DNA of 64,000 nucleotides from Mytilus trossulus (Eukaryota; Mollusca; Bivalvia; Mytilida; Mytilidae): positions 21,003,862 through 21,067,861 of the forward strand of contig NC_086379.1 of assembly GCF_036588685.1 (NCBI RefSeq), read 5' to 3'. Made by a program: the position numbers and the translations under genes. This document shows positions 61,810-64,000 of this stretch, one piece after another. Within the stretch, counting starts at the first letter, position 1, and each line of letters starts with the position of its first letter. A model generated the notes under the pieces. It had not been told where the DNA came from. It saw only the letters and a list, made by a program, of their open reading frames with translations, and did no database searches.

Positions 61810-62568
61810 TATTAAAAGTAGGGTTGGGTATACGATGTAGTATGGCGTTGTCCTGCCTCAAAGTATGTCTTAGAGGAAACGAGAGAACAGCTGGAGCCAG
61901 AACTCCGTCCTAATACCTTGTTTCATTTAGGTTACCAAAGACGCGTATGTGCTATTGGGCGTTCCTGGTTTGTTATTCCTCCCCATACCACAATTCTGTT
62001 ACCAAAAACCGATCTGTTTCTTGTACGAACGCAAAAGAAAATCGTTCATTGCGCCTCCGTTAGACCCTGTCTTAGTCGCCGCTAAATTTCAAATTGAATT
62101 TAGATTCATCGGTAAAAGAACCTTTTTCCATATTACCCATTCCATCCAATCCGTACCCTTGTCTATTGAAGATGCGCCATTCTGTGATGCTGCGTAAGGA
62201 TAGGTCCTTTCAACGGACGACGAGCTATTAGACCAACTTGACGTAATCGGTTACGAACTATTTGAACAGACATTTTCTGTGTTATGTCTTCCGTGCAGTC
62301 GATGACACGTTTACAAATCGATTCCGCAGATGAATGATGCGGATGTGGCTGTCTTTCACGTGAACGTCCACTACGGACGAGTATTAAGATTTACAATAGT
62401 CATTCTAGAGAAATTAATATAATTTGCTACCTGTATTTTAGATATTCCTGCTGCAAACACCCCATCAGCTCGTTCCCTCTCATTTTTGGCGTAGACGGGG
62501 CATTGCCTTACGTGTAATTTTTCAGTTTTTTTATTGCGACCTTTTGTTAACAACCGTGTTCGACACAA
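61810..62568 (-). pseudogene. Tc1/mariner transposase, heavily decayed
   Basis: The minus strand shows, in order but in several frames, a helix-turn-helix segment (ADGVFAAGISKIQVANYI), SVQIVRNRLRQVGLIARRP and VVWGGITNQ, the last being the conserved VxVWGGI block. Multiple stops and frame changes separate the blocks. It is a fossil copy. I could not delimit its terminal inverted repeats. Confidence 0.75.
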
Positions 62569-63916
62569 TTAATAACCAAAATGACAAATGGATTCAATCT
62601 CTGTTTAAGTAAATTTTTGGAAAAATTGTTATTTGTTTGAAAATTTGATACATAAAATATTCAAGTTACTAGTTTTCATAATGAAAAGATTTGATTTAAA
62701 ATATGTTTTTTCACAAATTAAAAACAAAGTATATATACACTTTCCCACGTATTGCTGTCCTTCTGGATTGAAAATCTTAATATCCATTGCTCTTGAAATG
62801 AGTTATAAGCGGTAGACTTTGTTTTCATACAGTTTTATCTTTATACGTAAAAAGGCATTTCTTACAAAGTATACGTACTTGTGTGACATGTATGATCAAT
62901 TAGTTTTTGTTATCCTGTCATAACCGTGTAACAACGATTATTTGGACAGGTTTGCGATGATACGCGATATTTATTTATACAACATTGACTCTGACCTGGT
63001 AGCTGCACACTTAGAACTTTATTGGTTATAAAAAGTAAAATCACAAAAAATACCGAACTCTAAACGGAAAGTTTCTTATAAAATGGCAAAAAGAAAAATC
63101 TCATACACATCAAACGAATAGATAACAATTGTCATATTCCGGACTTTTTTTTATTTTCTTATGTTGAAATTGGGAAATTAAACCTGGTTTTATAGCTATC
63201 TAAACTTCTCACTTGTATGACAGCGCACAGATTTTAATTATATTGACAACAACATATATTGTGTGACAAAAACTAATGAACGAGTAACTATTATAGTGGT
63301 TATTATGGGTATTACCAAGATCTTGCATGAAACCTCCTGGCGAAAGGCAACACTAAATCAAGCATAATTCATATCCTGCATGATCATGTTACCTAAAAGA
63401 TTTTAAACGGACATGACTTTTCCCGTTAGAGAAACCGATTATTAGACGACCATTCTCGAAGAATCAAAAGTAAAATAACAAAAATACTTAACTCCGAGGA
63501 AAATTAATAAAGAGATACACCATACGTGTATAGTGTAAGAAAAAGAACTACGACTGCAAATAAAAATGCTAAATTGATAGAATGCATGTATTCTTAAATT
63601 CATGTGTTCTTTTAGTCCTCAACACAAAAAGTCGAAGTCACATAACACAAAAAAATCATTTTGTACTTTAATGTAAGAAAAACAAGTATGAAGGTCTGAG
63701 CTGGAATATCATTTACGAAATATGGTAATGTGCCAAATCTTTGGAACCGTCTACAATTTTTGAAGAGATGATTAAACAGGTGATCTTATATTATAAGATC
63801 GTATAAAGATTTTTATTATCATGATTGGTGAATCTAAAGCAAAAAGATATACTAACACAAACTCAGATATATCTATGATAGGTAAAAACCCAACATTTAT
63901 TTATCATCTCACAATC

Positions 63917-64000
63917 TCACATAGGAACTCCTATATTAAATTTGTGATGATTGCATATTGTATCTTTATATTCCTCGACCATAGTTTCTACAGCAGATGC
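63917..64000 (-). CDS. Cys-rich family, copy E: exon 5, cut by the window end
   Basis: The last 28 codons of an exon 5 read ASAVETMVEEYKDTIC then NHHKFNIGVP and Met-stop, closest to copy D (ASAVETMVKEYRETIC). A two-base difference after the last shared proline codon gives an early TGA, so copy E lacks the cysteine-containing extension of D. The rest of the gene should lie to the right of the window. Confidence 0.75.
   Translation of the reverse strand, partial: ASAVETMVEEYKDTICNHHKFNIGVPM

Larger units (their letters stand above)
59360..63916. other. remainder of the inserted block
   Basis: 59.36-60.11 kb is the right part of the duplication unit split by the transposon (matching 51.67-52.37 kb). 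It includes R5 reverse (59600-59840). Then come R3 reverse (60650-60945), R5 (61130-61330), R4 (61440-61720), a decayed Tc1 element (about 61810-62568), R5 (63025-63240), and from 63.53 kb the 3' flank of copy E, matching 28.90-29.28 kb. Confidence 0.5.

Overview
The window is AT-rich eukaryotic DNA from an animal. It has spliced genes with GT-AG introns, TATA boxes, AATAAA signals and very dense short dispersed repeats. Several repeat cores, such as GACGAAACGCGCGTCTGGCG and TGGTATGATTGCCAATGAGA, are ones I associate with mytilid bivalve genomes, so a Mytilus-like mussel is my best inference. No database search was possible. Layout, left to right: 5-3397 (+) is a two-exon ankyrin-repeat gene of ANKRD34/ANKRD63 style. 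3.45-7.79 kb is intergenic and holds a nested set of small DNA transposons. 7798-13204 (+) is a five-coding-exon gene for a 284-residue protein that I do not recognise, with a probable long 3' UTR to about 15.25 kb. 15.3-21.7 kb is repeats only. From 21.7 kb to the right edge, the minus strand carries a tandem array of genes and gene fragments for small secreted cysteine-rich proteins. About 51.3-63.5 kb is a younger block inserted into the array. It contains a roughly 0.95 kb tandem duplication, a 6.0 kb Harbinger-type transposon and a decayed Tc1/mariner copy. The array is the most interesting part. Copy A (21789-26186) is a complete five-exon gene. It encodes a 14-residue signal-like start and two six-cysteine modules, each split over two exons with intron phases 1-2-1-2. 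Copy B (44959-47402) keeps exons 1-3 but has lost exons 4-5. The adjacent copy C has lost exon 1 and has decayed exons 2-3, but keeps perfect exons 4-5 (38233-39017). B and C join in frame to make one 177-residue gene across a 5.9 kb intron. Copy D (29290-31575) and copy E (cut by the window end at 64000) are seen only as 3' halves. Blocks 21.4-29.4 kb and 44.3-51.3 plus 63.5-64.0 kb are direct segmental duplicates of each other. The window also supplies its own controls. Three kinds of mobile element (a 6 kb Harbinger-like element, a TTAA-flanked fold-back element and a hAT-like MITE) each sit in one copy of a local duplication while the other copy shows the empty site. This fixes the insertion points from the sequence alone.
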